Origin: Betaproteobacteria bacterium | Lineage (GTDB): Bacteria; Pseudomonadota; Gammaproteobacteria; Burkholderiales; Burkholderiaceae_C | Reading direction: 5' to 3' | NCBI GenBank assembly: GCA_947448675.1 | Contig: CANFOR010000065.1 | Coordinates: forward strand, 1 to 12,734 | Length of the DNA: 12,734 nucleotides | Shown: piece by piece, positions 1 to 6,019 of the stretch | Position numbering within the stretch: the stretch's first letter is position 1 | Layout of the letters: every line of letters begins with the position of its first letter | The notes under the pieces: model-generated | Databases searched by the model: none | Seen by the model: the letters and a program-made list of their open reading frames with translations, nothing else | What the model was told of the DNA's origin: nothing | Position numbers and translations under genes: made by a program

Positions 1-180
1 AAAGTTGAGCAGGTGGTAGACCTGCTTGAGCTTGCGCCGCGAGTCCTGGTTGAGCTTGCCGTCCCGCGTGAGAATGTGCAGGTCTTGCAAGAGCGCCACC
101 GACTGGCCGGGGCGGACTTCGTGTTTTTCTGCAGCGGCGTGGGTTACGGGCTTGGGTTCTGATTTCGTTTTTGGAGGCAT
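1..180 (-). CDS. Probable SAM-dependent methyltransferase, N-terminal 60 codons only
   Basis: An open frame reads leftward from an ATG at 178-180 and leaves the window still open at base 1. The first residues are Lys/Pro-rich and polar (MPPKTKSEPKPV), followed by a segment containing LHILTRDGKLNQDSRRKLKQ and VYHLLNF. That second segment resembles the N-terminal region of a class I SAM-dependent methyltransferase family of about 400 residues found in Burkholderiales. The recognition is from memory. The methyl-donor binding motifs would lie outside the window, so the function is unproven. The gene follows DUF1415 in the same direction after 51 nt and could be the third gene of the FAH cluster, although a hairpin sits in the gap. 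No strong Shine-Dalgarno sequence is visible before the ATG. Confidence 0.6.
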   Translation of the reverse strand, partial: MPPKTKSEPKPVTHAAAEKHEVRPGQSVALLQDLHILTRDGKLNQDSRRKLKQVYHLLNF

Positions 181-196
181 GCGCCGATCATAGGCT

Positions 197-216
197 GCGC
201 CAGCGATTGCTGGCGT
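197..216 (-). other. Perfect 7-bp hairpin between DUF1415 and the methyltransferase-like gene
   Basis: CGCCAGC (198-204) pairs perfectly with GCTGGCG (209-215) across a 4-nt loop, and a G-T closing pair at 197/216 is possible. In the minus-strand transcript it lies between the DUF1415 stop and the next ATG. No T-run follows it, so it is not a canonical intrinsic terminator. It could attenuate read-through or structure the leader of the next gene. Confidence 0.45.
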
Positions 217-231
217 CAGCAAACCCCAGAC

Positions 232-795
232 TTATGCCTTGGCCATGAGCGTGTTCCACCCGGCTAAGCCCAAGCGCTCCAGCGTGAGCAGATTGCGCTC
301 GTAAATGTGCTCGGCCTCCGCAAAGGCGGCCACTGCGCGCTCGACGCTGGCCTCGCGCAGCAAGTGCAGGCAGGGGTAGGGCGAGCGGTTGCTGTAGTTG
401 CCGATGTCGTCTGCTGCGGTTAGCGCAAACTGGTACTGCGGGTGGAAGCTGGCGATTTGGAACACACCGTCTAGCGCCATGCTTTCTAGCAGCGCGTCGG
501 CGTCGTGCAGAAAGTCGTTGTACTCTAAAAATTCATTCAGCACCTGAGGGTGCAAGAGCAGGGTGGTCTCGGTTTGCGCAGGGTCGGCAGCTTGCAAAAA
601 CAGCAGTTCGGCGCGCAAATTTTCTAGCAAAGCGGCGCGGTCTTGCGCATCGCTGACGCAAAAGCGAATGCGGCCATGCACATGCTCGGCCTTGGCAAAG
701 GGGCAAAGGTTCAGGCCGATCACGGCGCGTTCGAGCCAGCGTTGGGTGTCGGCAATGGCTTGCGCGCCGCTGGGCATGTTGCCCATGCTGCTCAT
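232..795 (-). CDS. DUF1415 family protein
   Basis: This is a 187-residue protein of the conserved proteobacterial family DUF1415, whose function is unknown. The family signature is visible near the N-terminus: a RWLERAVIGLNLCPFA block with the LCPFA motif at residues 30-34. Later blocks also fit: FLEYNDFLHDAD, VFQIASFHPQYQFA, then DDIGNYSNRSPYPCLHLLRE, and an IYERN helix near the end. There is no signal peptide or membrane segment, so the protein should be cytosolic. The length is normal and the gene appears intact. Its ATG overlaps the FAH stop in an ATGA arrangement (792-795) and no separate ribosome binding site is seen, so translation is probably coupled to the upstream enzyme. In-frame ATG codons at residues 4 and 7 are alternative starts. 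The conserved cysteine and prolines suggest a structural or metal/redox role, but that is speculation. Confidence 0.85.
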   Translation of the reverse strand: MSSMGNMPSGAQAIADTQRWLERAVIGLNLCPFAKAEHVHGRIRFCVSDAQDRAALLENLRAELLFLQAADPAQTETTLLLHPQVLNEFLEYNDFLHDADALLESMALDGVFQIASFHPQYQFALTAADDIGNYSNRSPYPCLHLLREASVERAVAAFAEAEHIYERNLLTLERLGLAGWNTLMAKA

Positions 796-1811
796 GCCAG
801 GGCCACCACTTTTTGCTCAATCGCGCCAAACACACTCAGCCCGTCTTTGCCCTTGGCTTCGATGCGGATGGTGTCGCCCCACTGCATGTAGTCGGTGCTG
901 GGCTTGCCGTCTAAGATGGTTTCGATGGCGCGCCTTTCGGCAATGCAACTGTAGCCATTGGGCCATTCTTTTTTGCCATTTTTCTCGACCGCGCGGTTGC
1001 TGATGGTGCCGCTGCCGACGATGGAGCCCGCGCGCATATTGCGGGTTTTGCACAGGTGAGCGATCAGTTGGCCGAAGTGGAAAGTCATCTCTTTACCCGA
1101 CTCGCACAGGCCGACCTTGCGGCCGTTCCAACTGCTTTGCACGCTCAAGTGGGCGCGGCCTTTGCTCCAGGCGTTCTCGCCGTTGAAGACCAGTTCGTCC
1201 AGCGTCACAGCCACCGGGCTAAACGCGGTGGCGGGCTTGCTTTGCAAAAAGCCAAAGCTCTTGGCCAACTCGTCGGGCACCAGGTGGCGCAGGCTCCAGT
1301 CGTTGGCCAGCATGAGCAGGCGAATGCCGTCCAGCGCTTGCTCGGGCGTGGCGCCCATCGGCACGTCGCCGGTGATGACGGCCAGCTCGGCCTCGAAGTC
1401 GACGCCCCAGGCCAGGTCGGCAAAGGACGCGTCTTGGCACGGGCCTAAAAAGTCGTCGCTGCCGCCTTGGTACATCAGTGGCTCGGTGTAGTAGTTGGCG
1501 GGCACCTCGCTGTGCCGCGCCAAGCGCACCAGCTCGACGTGGTTGATGTAGGCCGAGCCGTCGGCCCACTGGTAGGCGCGTGGCAGTGGGGCCATGCAGC
1601 GGCTGGGCTCAAAGGGAAAGGCGTGGCGCGCTTTGCCGTGGTTCAGGCTCTGCGACAGCTCTTGCAGCTGCGGGCTGATGAAGCCCCAGTCGTCGAGCAA
1701 TTGCTGCATGGTGCTGGCAATGCCGGTCGCATAATGGGCGCTGGCGAGGTCGCGTGAGACGATTAGCAACTGGCCGTCGCGCGAGCCGTCTTGGTAGGTA
1801 GCGAGTTTCAT
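792..1811 (-). CDS. Fumarylacetoacetate hydrolase (FAH) family protein
   Basis: This 339-residue protein belongs to the FAH superfamily, whose members cleave or hydrate 2-oxo/enol acids using a divalent metal. The fold's conserved features are visible: GVDFEAELAVITG carries the metal-ligand pair E140/E142, NDWS supplies D171, and the following KSFG gives K184, which matches the catalytic-region lysine of FAH. AGSIVGSGTISNR near residues 261-273 is the usual late glycine-rich block. The ligand usually contributed by an upstream Asp is not obvious here; the region reads NYYTEPLMYQGG. Homology to true fumarylacetoacetase is only superfamily-level. The substrate could be fumarylacetoacetate, acylpyruvate or another aromatic ring-cleavage product. 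The gene is first in a minus-strand cluster and diverges from an IclR regulator, which suggests inducible aromatic or organic-acid catabolism. No strong ribosome binding site precedes the ATG at 1811. Confidence 0.88.
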   Translation of the reverse strand: MKLATYQDGSRDGQLLIVSRDLASAHYATGIASTMQQLLDDWGFISPQLQELSQSLNHGKARHAFPFEPSRCMAPLPRAYQWADGSAYINHVELVRLARHSEVPANYYTEPLMYQGGSDDFLGPCQDASFADLAWGVDFEAELAVITGDVPMGATPEQALDGIRLLMLANDWSLRHLVPDELAKSFGFLQSKPATAFSPVAVTLDELVFNGENAWSKGRAHLSVQSSWNGRKVGLCESGKEMTFHFGQLIAHLCKTRNMRAGSIVGSGTISNRAVEKNGKKEWPNGYSCIAERRAIETILDGKPSTDYMQWGDTIRIEAKGKDGLSVFGAIEQKVVALA

Positions 1812-1848
1812 GCGGTGCTGCTTTCGGGTATGCTGCGCAGATTCTTAA

Positions 1849-1886
1849 AATTACGCATTGTGAAATGAATTTACCTAAACGTAATT
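1849..1886. promoter_or_regulatory. Candidate IclR operator: AATTACG-N24-CGTAATT dyad
   Basis: AATTACG at 1849-1855 and CGTAATT at 1880-1886 form a perfect 7-bp inverted repeat. They flank the start codon of the IclR gene, and the left arm lies in the 53-nt gap shared with the FAH gene. IclR proteins commonly bind palindromes in such divergent gaps and repress their own gene. The spacing of 24 nt is large for one dimer, and the surrounding DNA is AT-rich, so chance is possible. On the minus strand a weak TAAGAAT -10-like element overlaps this area. Confidence 0.35.
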
Positions 1887-2728
1887 CTAGCGCAGGCCCC
1901 AAGCGAACGAAGCTGCAGGCTAAACCCCAGGCCGGGCCAGCGGCGCGCGCGGGCATCCAGTCGGTCGAAGTGGGCTTTGCTTTGCTGGGCGCGTTGACCC
2001 AAGCCCCCGGCCCGCTCATGCTCAAAGACCTGGCCGCTACGGCTGGCATGAGCGCAGCCAAGGCGCACCGCTATTTGGTGAGCTTCCAGCGCCTGGGCTT
2101 GGTGGCGCAAGACGGCGGCAATACCCGCTACGACTTGGGCCCCGCCGCGTTGCAACTGGGCTTGGCGGCGCTCTCTCGGCTCGACGCTGTGGCCCTGGCG
2201 CGTGAGCGCATGGGGCTGCTCATGGAGCAAATCGGCCATACCCTGGCCCTGGCGGTGTGGGGCAACCACGGCCCGACCATCGTGCACTGGGAGGAGTCGC
2301 CCGAGGCGGTGACGGTTAACCTGCGCTTGGGCGACGTGATGCCTCTGTTGTCTTCGGCCACGGGCCGCTGCTTTGCCGCCTACATTGCGGCGGGCCGGGC
2401 GCAGGCCGCGCTGGTACCGCTGATCAAAGCCGAGCTGGTGCGTGCGGCGCGCCAAGGCCGTGGCGACCTTCCGCGCAATATGGCCGAAGTTAAAACCCTG
2501 CTGGCCGAGGTGCGTGCGCGCGGCTTGGCCCGGGTCGTCGACACCCTGTTGCCGGGGGTGGCAGGTTTTTGCGCCCCGGTGTTCGACGCCGACGGCCACT
2601 TGGTGCTGGGACTGGTGGCCTTGGGTTCCAGCGCGCGGGTAGACGCGGCCTGGAGCGGCGGCGTGGCCAAGCCTTTGCTGGCGGCAGCACGCCAACTCTC
2701 GCACGAGCTGGGCTACCCGGCGGGTTAA
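1865..2728 (+). CDS. IclR family transcriptional regulator
   Basis: This is a 287-residue regulator. The first 30 residues are a basic, Ala/Pro-rich tail. A winged helix-turn-helix covers about 31-93 (IQSVEVGFALL, then LKDLAATAGMSAAKAHRYLVS as the recognition region, then GLVAQ and the wing NTRYDLGPAAL). The IclR effector-binding domain spans about 105-283, with MPLLSSATGRCFAAY and the late GVAGFCAPVFDADG block typical of the family. The effector pocket contains a cysteine (C236) at the usual place near the ligand site. Its gene diverges from the FAH gene, so it most likely controls that cluster, with an aromatic or organic-acid breakdown product as probable ligand. The ATG at 1865 is the only sensible start, yet no Shine-Dalgarno sequence is visible before it, which hints at a very short or leaderless transcript. 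Confidence 0.92.
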   Translation: MNLPKRNSSAGPKRTKLQAKPQAGPAARAGIQSVEVGFALLGALTQAPGPLMLKDLAATAGMSAAKAHRYLVSFQRLGLVAQDGGNTRYDLGPAALQLGLAALSRLDAVALARERMGLLMEQIGHTLALAVWGNHGPTIVHWEESPEAVTVNLRLGDVMPLLSSATGRCFAAYIAAGRAQAALVPLIKAELVRAARQGRGDLPRNMAEVKTLLAEVRARGLARVVDTLLPGVAGFCAPVFDADGHLVLGLVALGSSARVDAAWSGGVAKPLLAAARQLSHELGYPAG

Positions 2729-2732
2729 AGCC

Positions 2733-3908
2733 ATGCTTCGCAAGCGCACTTGGCTGGGCTTGACTGCTATTGTTTTACTAGCGCACTACGCACTATTGGC
2801 GGGCATTGCAGGCGGTTTTTTGCACACGGCCGCAAGTGAAGCGCCCGCTTTGCGCCTGCGCAGTGTGCCGCCCGATGCCGCCGCCGTACAGGCTGGGGGG
2901 CAGGTTACCGCAACCCCCCAGCCCAGCCAGACGCCTGCTGCTCAAGGCCGCTCTGCGCGAAGAGCTAGGCCGCAATCCAGCCTAAGAGCCAGCCTAAGAG
3001 CCAGCCAAAGAGCCAGCCAAAGAGCCAGCCTAACAGCCAACCTAAGTCCCGAGCGCGCCAGCGAAGCCGCGCGGGCGGCAGAAAATGCTCTTGCTTCAGA
3101 GCAAAAACAGCCCGAAATGCCCGTGGAATTTGCGCTGGCACAAGCCCCGCAAAGCCCCGCCAGTGCTGCGCTGGCACCCTTGCCTAGTGCCCAGACGGTT
3201 CGGCCCGCTATGGGCCCAGGCGCCAGCGCAAGCAGCAGCCCGTCGATGGCCTCCACGCTGGGCCCGGTCGTGCTGCCGGGCGCGGCCCGTTTGCGCTACA
3301 AAGTCAGTGGCCAAAGCGGCGGCCAGCCTCTGGCGGGGGCCACGGGCGAACTCTTGTGGCAGCATGATGGGCAAAGCTATGGGGCGCGCTTGAGCGTGCG
3401 CCTACTCTCCGCCAGCCTGCGTGAACGCAGCAGCGTGGGCAGCCTGGGCGCTGCGGGCCTGGCCCCCATACGCTTTAGCGACAAAGCGCGCAAGGCCAGC
3501 GAAGTGGCCGCGCATTTCGAGCGCGCCAGCGGCAAAATTGTATTCAGCACCAACACGCCCGAGGCGGTTTTGCAGGCGGGTGCGCAAGACCAGTTGAGCG
3601 TGTTTTTGCAGCTCGGCGCGCTGCTGGCGGGTCAGGCCCACGCCGAGGGCAGCAGCATCAGCCTGCAAACGGCGGGCCCGCGCAGCGCCGAGCTGTGGCT
3701 GTGGACCGTAGAGCCTGACGAAAGCCTGGACCTGCCCATTGGCCCTCTGGCCACACGCAAGCTCAGCCGCCTGCCGCGCCGCGACTACGAGCAAAAAATC
3801 GAGCTGTGGTTGGCCCCCAGCCTGGGTTACTTGCCCGCGCGCATCAAAATCACCGAGGCCAATGGCAATTTCATCGATCAGCAAGTGCACGCCGTTGACG
3901 CACCTTAA
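2733..3908 (+). CDS. DUF3108 domain-containing, signal-anchored envelope protein
   Basis: The protein has 391 residues. A hydrophobic segment at about 8-28 after a basic start (MLRKRTW) is a signal anchor or signal peptide placing the rest in the periplasm. Residues about 35-185 are a low-complexity linker rich in Ala, Ser, Pro and Gln, including a tandem S-L/Q-R-A stretch at 83-99. Residues about 188-390 form the conserved DUF3108 domain: RYKVSGQSGG, GELLWQHDGQSYGARL, IRFSDKAR, IVFSTN, DQLSVFLQLGALL, LWLWTVEPDE and the C-terminal LGYLPARIKITEANGN block. The family is common in Betaproteobacteria and its function is not established; it has the look of a beta-rich, lipocalin- or LolA-like fold, which is inference. 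The start is 4 nt after the IclR stop, so the two genes may be co-transcribed, although the partnership is probably positional. Confidence 0.85.
   Translation: MLRKRTWLGLTAIVLLAHYALLAGIAGGFLHTAASEAPALRLRSVPPDAAAVQAGGQVTATPQPSQTPAAQGRSARRARPQSSLRASLRASQRASQRASLTANLSPERASEAARAAENALASEQKQPEMPVEFALAQAPQSPASAALAPLPSAQTVRPAMGPGASASSSPSMASTLGPVVLPGAARLRYKVSGQSGGQPLAGATGELLWQHDGQSYGARLSVRLLSASLRERSSVGSLGAAGLAPIRFSDKARKASEVAAHFERASGKIVFSTNTPEAVLQAGAQDQLSVFLQLGALLAGQAHAEGSSISLQTAGPRSAELWLWTVEPDESLDLPIGPLATRKLSRLPRRDYEQKIELWLAPSLGYLPARIKITEANGNFIDQQVHAVDAP
2977..3048 (+). repeat. 12-bp coding tandem repeat (about 6 units) in the DUF3108 linker
   Basis: The unit CCAGCCTAAGAG occurs exactly at 2977-2988 and 2989-3000. 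It appears as CCAGCCAAAGAG at 3001-3012 and 3013-3024, as CCAGCCTAACAG at 3025-3036, and decayed from 3037. Because 12 is a multiple of 3, it encodes S-L-R-A / S-L-R-A / S-Q-R-A / S-Q-R-A / S-L-T-A in frame. The codons CTA and AGA, which are scarce in the surrounding GC-rich genes, recur in it. Confidence 0.9.
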
Positions 3909-3977
3909 TGCTGCTGCCTAGTGCCATGGATGCCAACGGCAGCCCACGGGCCAATTTGCCGGGGGAGTTTGCCAATT

Positions 3978-3999
3978 CCTACACGCAACCTACACGCAA
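3978..3999. repeat. 11-bp tandem duplication in the gap before DUF3567
   Basis: CCTACACGCAA occurs twice back to back (3978-3988 and 3989-3999) in the 164-nt gap 3909-4072. The rest of that gap holds no gene I can support. A CTATAAAA stretch at 4046-4053 may serve as a -10 element for the next gene, but no convincing -35 accompanies it. Confidence 0.7.
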
Positions 4000-4072
4000 A
4001 CCCTAGGTCGCTCTTGCAATCGGCATCAACATGGCTACATGCAAGCTATAAAAATTGAGGTAACCTAGCGCT

Positions 4073-4369
4073 ATGCAAATGCTTTACGACTCAGACAGTT
4101 TTGTGGTGGTTCACATGCAGGCCGACATGCCGCTTTTGGCCACCGATTCGGGGCGCAGCTCTGACATCACCATGCCGCAACTGGCGCGCAATGGTTTTGA
4201 GATCGTCGACAAGCGCTCGGGCAAAGAGGTGTACCTCGACGGCTCTTGGGCTGAGCTGTTTCAGCAGCAAATTACCGCTTGGCAGGCCAAAACCCCCACG
4301 CAAGAAGAAGTCGAAGACACGCTGGAGCGCTACGCCGAGTTGGCGCAAAACCCGGTTATCGTGCACTGA
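4073..4369 (+). CDS. DUF3567 family protein
   Basis: This is a small acidic cytosolic protein of 98 residues matching the Burkholderiales family DUF3567 over its full length. The recognisable blocks are MQMLYDSDSFVVVHM at the start, the central GFEIVDKRSGKEVYLDGSWAE, and the C-terminal helix TQEEVEDTLERYAELAQNPVIVH. The family is restricted mainly to Betaproteobacteria and has no assigned function that I know of. The ATG at 4073 is preceded by GAGG at 4057-4060, a slightly long 12-nt spacing; a second ATG two codons later would be further still. The gene stands alone. Its downstream neighbour is convergent and only 34 nt away, with no clear terminator between them. Confidence 0.88.
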   Translation: MQMLYDSDSFVVVHMQADMPLLATDSGRSSDITMPQLARNGFEIVDKRSGKEVYLDGSWAELFQQQITAWQAKTPTQEEVEDTLERYAELAQNPVIVH

Positions 4370-4403
4370 GGCCCCAAATGGCTGGCGGCGCAAGCTGCAG
4401 AAT

Positions 4404-5327
4404 TTAGAGCGTTACGGCCAATCGCGGACCAATAGTTTGGTGCAAAAAGTCGAGCACAATGCGCACCCGCTGGGGCAGGCCAGCAGCGCTTGCGCAGGCG
4501 GTGTAAATCGGTGCATGGTCTACCACCTCGGGTAGCAGATGCTGCAAGCAGCCAGTCGCTACATAGGGCTTGGCCAACCAGTGGGGTAGGCAAGTGACAA
4601 CGGCGTCGCTCAGCGCTGCTTCTAGCAAGCAGTAAGAGTCGGAACTTGCCAAGACGGGCTGCAAAGCGACTGCACCGGGTTCGTCGGCTTTGGCATGGGT
4701 CAAGTTGTTGGGCGCAAGCGCATAGCTCCGTTGGCTGTGTTTATTGTGTAGCAAAGCCGCATGGGGCTTGCGGGTCACGTCGGCCAAAGTACGTATGGGG
4801 CCATAGTGTTTTAAAAACCCCGGGCTGGCAAAAATTCCCAAAGCAGAACGCCCCACCAGACGAACCACGGTCGAGCTGTCTTCTGGCATGAAGCTGCGCA
4901 GCGCTATGTCGACTACATGCGCATCTACCACAGCGTCAAAACTATAGGGGGATAACTCCACTTGGATGTCTGGGTGCTGGGCCCACAGCTTGTGCAAATT
5001 GGGTGCAATAAAGGCGCGGGTCATGCCGGGTAAAGCCATCACCCGCACCGTACCATGGGGCGCTAAGTGATAGCGTTGTACGGCATTGTGCCCCTGCTCG
5101 ATTTTGAGCAATGCTTGTTTGCAGTAATGCGCAAAGTCTTCGCCCGCTGCAGTGAGCTTGCAACTGCGTGTGTCGCGCTGCAACAAAATAACGCCCAGCG
5201 CTCGCTCTAGCTCGTCGATTTTGCGACCAATAGTGGACACCGCCACACTTAAGTCTTTAGCGGCTTTGCTTAAACTGGCGTGGCGCGCGACCGATTCAAA
5301 AATTTGTGCGGTATTTAAGTCAAACAT
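4404..5327 (-). CDS. LysR family transcriptional regulator
   Basis: This is a 307-residue LTTR. The winged HTH is at about 3-62 (FDLNTAQIFESVARHASLSK, then AAKDLSVAVSTIGRKIDELE with the recognition helix, then LGVILLQRDTRSCKLTAAG), followed by a linker helix. A periplasmic-binding-like effector domain starts at about residue 90 (HGTVRVMALPGMTRAFIAP) and runs to the end. I chose the ATG at 5325-5327. A TTG four codons upstream is in frame, but the ATG sits just after a GAGA-type Shine-Dalgarno and gives the canonical LTTR N-terminus. The gene diverges from a duplicated-domain orphan gene across a 104-nt AT-rich gap with strong dyads, so the usual LTTR logic (autoregulation plus control of the divergent gene) may apply. 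The 5' part is richer in AT than its neighbours, which could reflect transfer. The effector is unknown. Confidence 0.92.
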   Translation of the reverse strand: MFDLNTAQIFESVARHASLSKAAKDLSVAVSTIGRKIDELERALGVILLQRDTRSCKLTAAGEDFAHYCKQALLKIEQGHNAVQRYHLAPHGTVRVMALPGMTRAFIAPNLHKLWAQHPDIQVELSPYSFDAVVDAHVVDIALRSFMPEDSSTVVRLVGRSALGIFASPGFLKHYGPIRTLADVTRKPHAALLHNKHSQRSYALAPNNLTHAKADEPGAVALQPVLASSDSYCLLEAALSDAVVTCLPHWLAKPYVATGCLQHLLPEVVDHAPIYTACASAAGLPQRVRIVLDFLHQTIGPRLAVTL

Positions 5328-5345
5328 TATTAATCTCAAAGAGCT

Positions 5346-5375
5346 ACAAAGCAGTTATTTGCAAAGCTGCTTTGT
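5346..5375. promoter_or_regulatory. Perfect 9-bp dyad upstream of LysR: candidate operator
   Basis: ACAAAGCAG (5346-5354) is an exact inverted match of CTGCTTTGT (5367-5375), separated by 12 nt. It lies 18 nt upstream of the LysR ATG and 56 nt upstream of the divergent gene. A long dyad with a fixed gap in a LysR divergent region is what an LTTR recognition or activation site looks like. A hairpin in the LysR leader transcript is the alternative. A 9-bp perfect dyad at this position is unlikely by chance, though not impossible in AT-rich DNA. Confidence 0.5.
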
Positions 5376-5388
5376 CGTGATACTGCGC

Positions 5389-5432
5389 TATATGTATTGT
5401 TTTGTGTAGTTCGCAACTTCACAATACGTATA
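5389..5432. promoter_or_regulatory. Second dyad region before the duplicated-domain gene
   Basis: TATATGTATTGT (5389-5400) and ACAATACGTATA (5421-5432) are inverted repeats with 11 of 12 positions matching. Inside them a smaller dyad, AGTT-CGC-AACT, is centred on 5413 with flanking TGTG/CACA symmetry. The arms end at the ATG at 5432, so a bound protein or a folded leader would cover the start of that gene. This could be a second regulator half-site or the promoter with its operator. Confidence 0.4.
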
Positions 5433-6019
5433 TGAATGCACAGATTCGCAATATATTTACTTGGCTGCGTATCCGCCTGCGTAGTGGTTTGACTACAAGC
5501 GAGGCAAAACGCAATACTTTCGACGTAATGCCGCAGGTGGTAAACGACCGCCACATGCTCAAACTGACGCAATGGCCAGCGCTGCCATTGCTCTACAGTA
5601 GCAACACCCTTGTAACTCGCGCACTGCTGCACATGCGCAACCGCTATGTGCCCTACGCATGGTTTCAGCAGGCAACGCAGTTGTCGGAGTTTGAGCATGG
5701 CCAGCTCATGCTGTTGCTGGACCAAAGCCAATGCCTGAGCAGCTTGGCCCCGCCAGACGGCAACCGCGAGTACCGCCTGATGCGCTGGCCCGATTTACCC
5801 CAGGTGTATGCCACTGCGCCGGTGTACCGGGCTTTGGCCACGATGAGCAGCCGCTATGTGTCGGCCGATTGGTTTGCCGAAGAGAGCATGCTGACCGAAG
5901 ACTTGTCACAAGCCCTGTGGGCCATGCTCAAAGAAGGCGACTGCCTCTTGGGCAGCGGCTTTAGCGACTCGGCTGTGAGCCCTTTGTGGTCTTCACAGTA
6001 TGGTGGCTTGATCGGGTAA
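5432..6019 (+). CDS. Hypothetical protein with an internally duplicated roughly 60-residue unit
   Basis: The protein has 195 residues and I do not recognise its family. Residues about 43-104 and 114-175 align as two copies of one unit. Shared features in order are a WP followed by LP, a Tyr, V.RAL, a Met, RYV, WF, then an acidic helix with spaced leucines ending in a CL pair (for example MRNRYVPYAWF against MSSRYVSADWF). There is no signal peptide or transmembrane helix. The first 30 residues are basic (RLRSGLTTSEAKR). Each unit looks helical and could be a small winged-helix-like or protein-binding fold, which is inference. The start is uncertain: ATG 5432 has no good ribosome binding site, and a TTG at 5402 is in frame but less likely. 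The gene diverges from LysR and its 3' end overlaps the convergent TPM gene by 27 nt. Confidence 0.72.
   Translation: MNAQIRNIFTWLRIRLRSGLTTSEAKRNTFDVMPQVVNDRHMLKLTQWPALPLLYSSNTLVTRALLHMRNRYVPYAWFQQATQLSEFEHGQLMLLLDQSQCLSSLAPPDGNREYRLMRWPDLPQVYATAPVYRALATMSSRYVSADWFAEESMLTEDLSQALWAMLKEGDCLLGSGFSDSAVSPLWSSQYGGLIG

Noticed and set aside
792..1811. Calling the FAH-family gene a true fumarylacetoacetase of tyrosine degradation
   Set aside because: Only superfamily features are visible, one classic metal ligand is not obvious, and no other tyrosine-pathway gene (such as homogentisate dioxygenase) is nearby.
1871..2749. Open frame of 292 codons on the minus strand
   Set aside because: It mirrors the IclR gene; its translation is Arg/Gln/His-rich low-quality sequence typical of an antisense shadow in GC-rich DNA.
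2977..3048. CRISPR-like array
   Set aside because: The units are 12 bp with no spacers and lie in frame inside a gene, so this is a coding microsatellite.
3402..3890. Open frame of 162 codons on the minus strand opposite the DUF3108 domain
   Set aside because: The plus-strand frame carries the conserved DUF3108 pattern; the opposite frame shows no family features.
3926..4006. A 26-codon frame in the gap before DUF3567
   Set aside because: There is no ribosome binding site or recognisable content, and part of it is the 11-bp tandem duplication. It is too short to support.
5328..5339. TTG start for LysR four codons upstream
   Set aside because: This codon overlaps the probable Shine-Dalgarno for the ATG at 5327, and the ATG gives the canonical family N-terminus.
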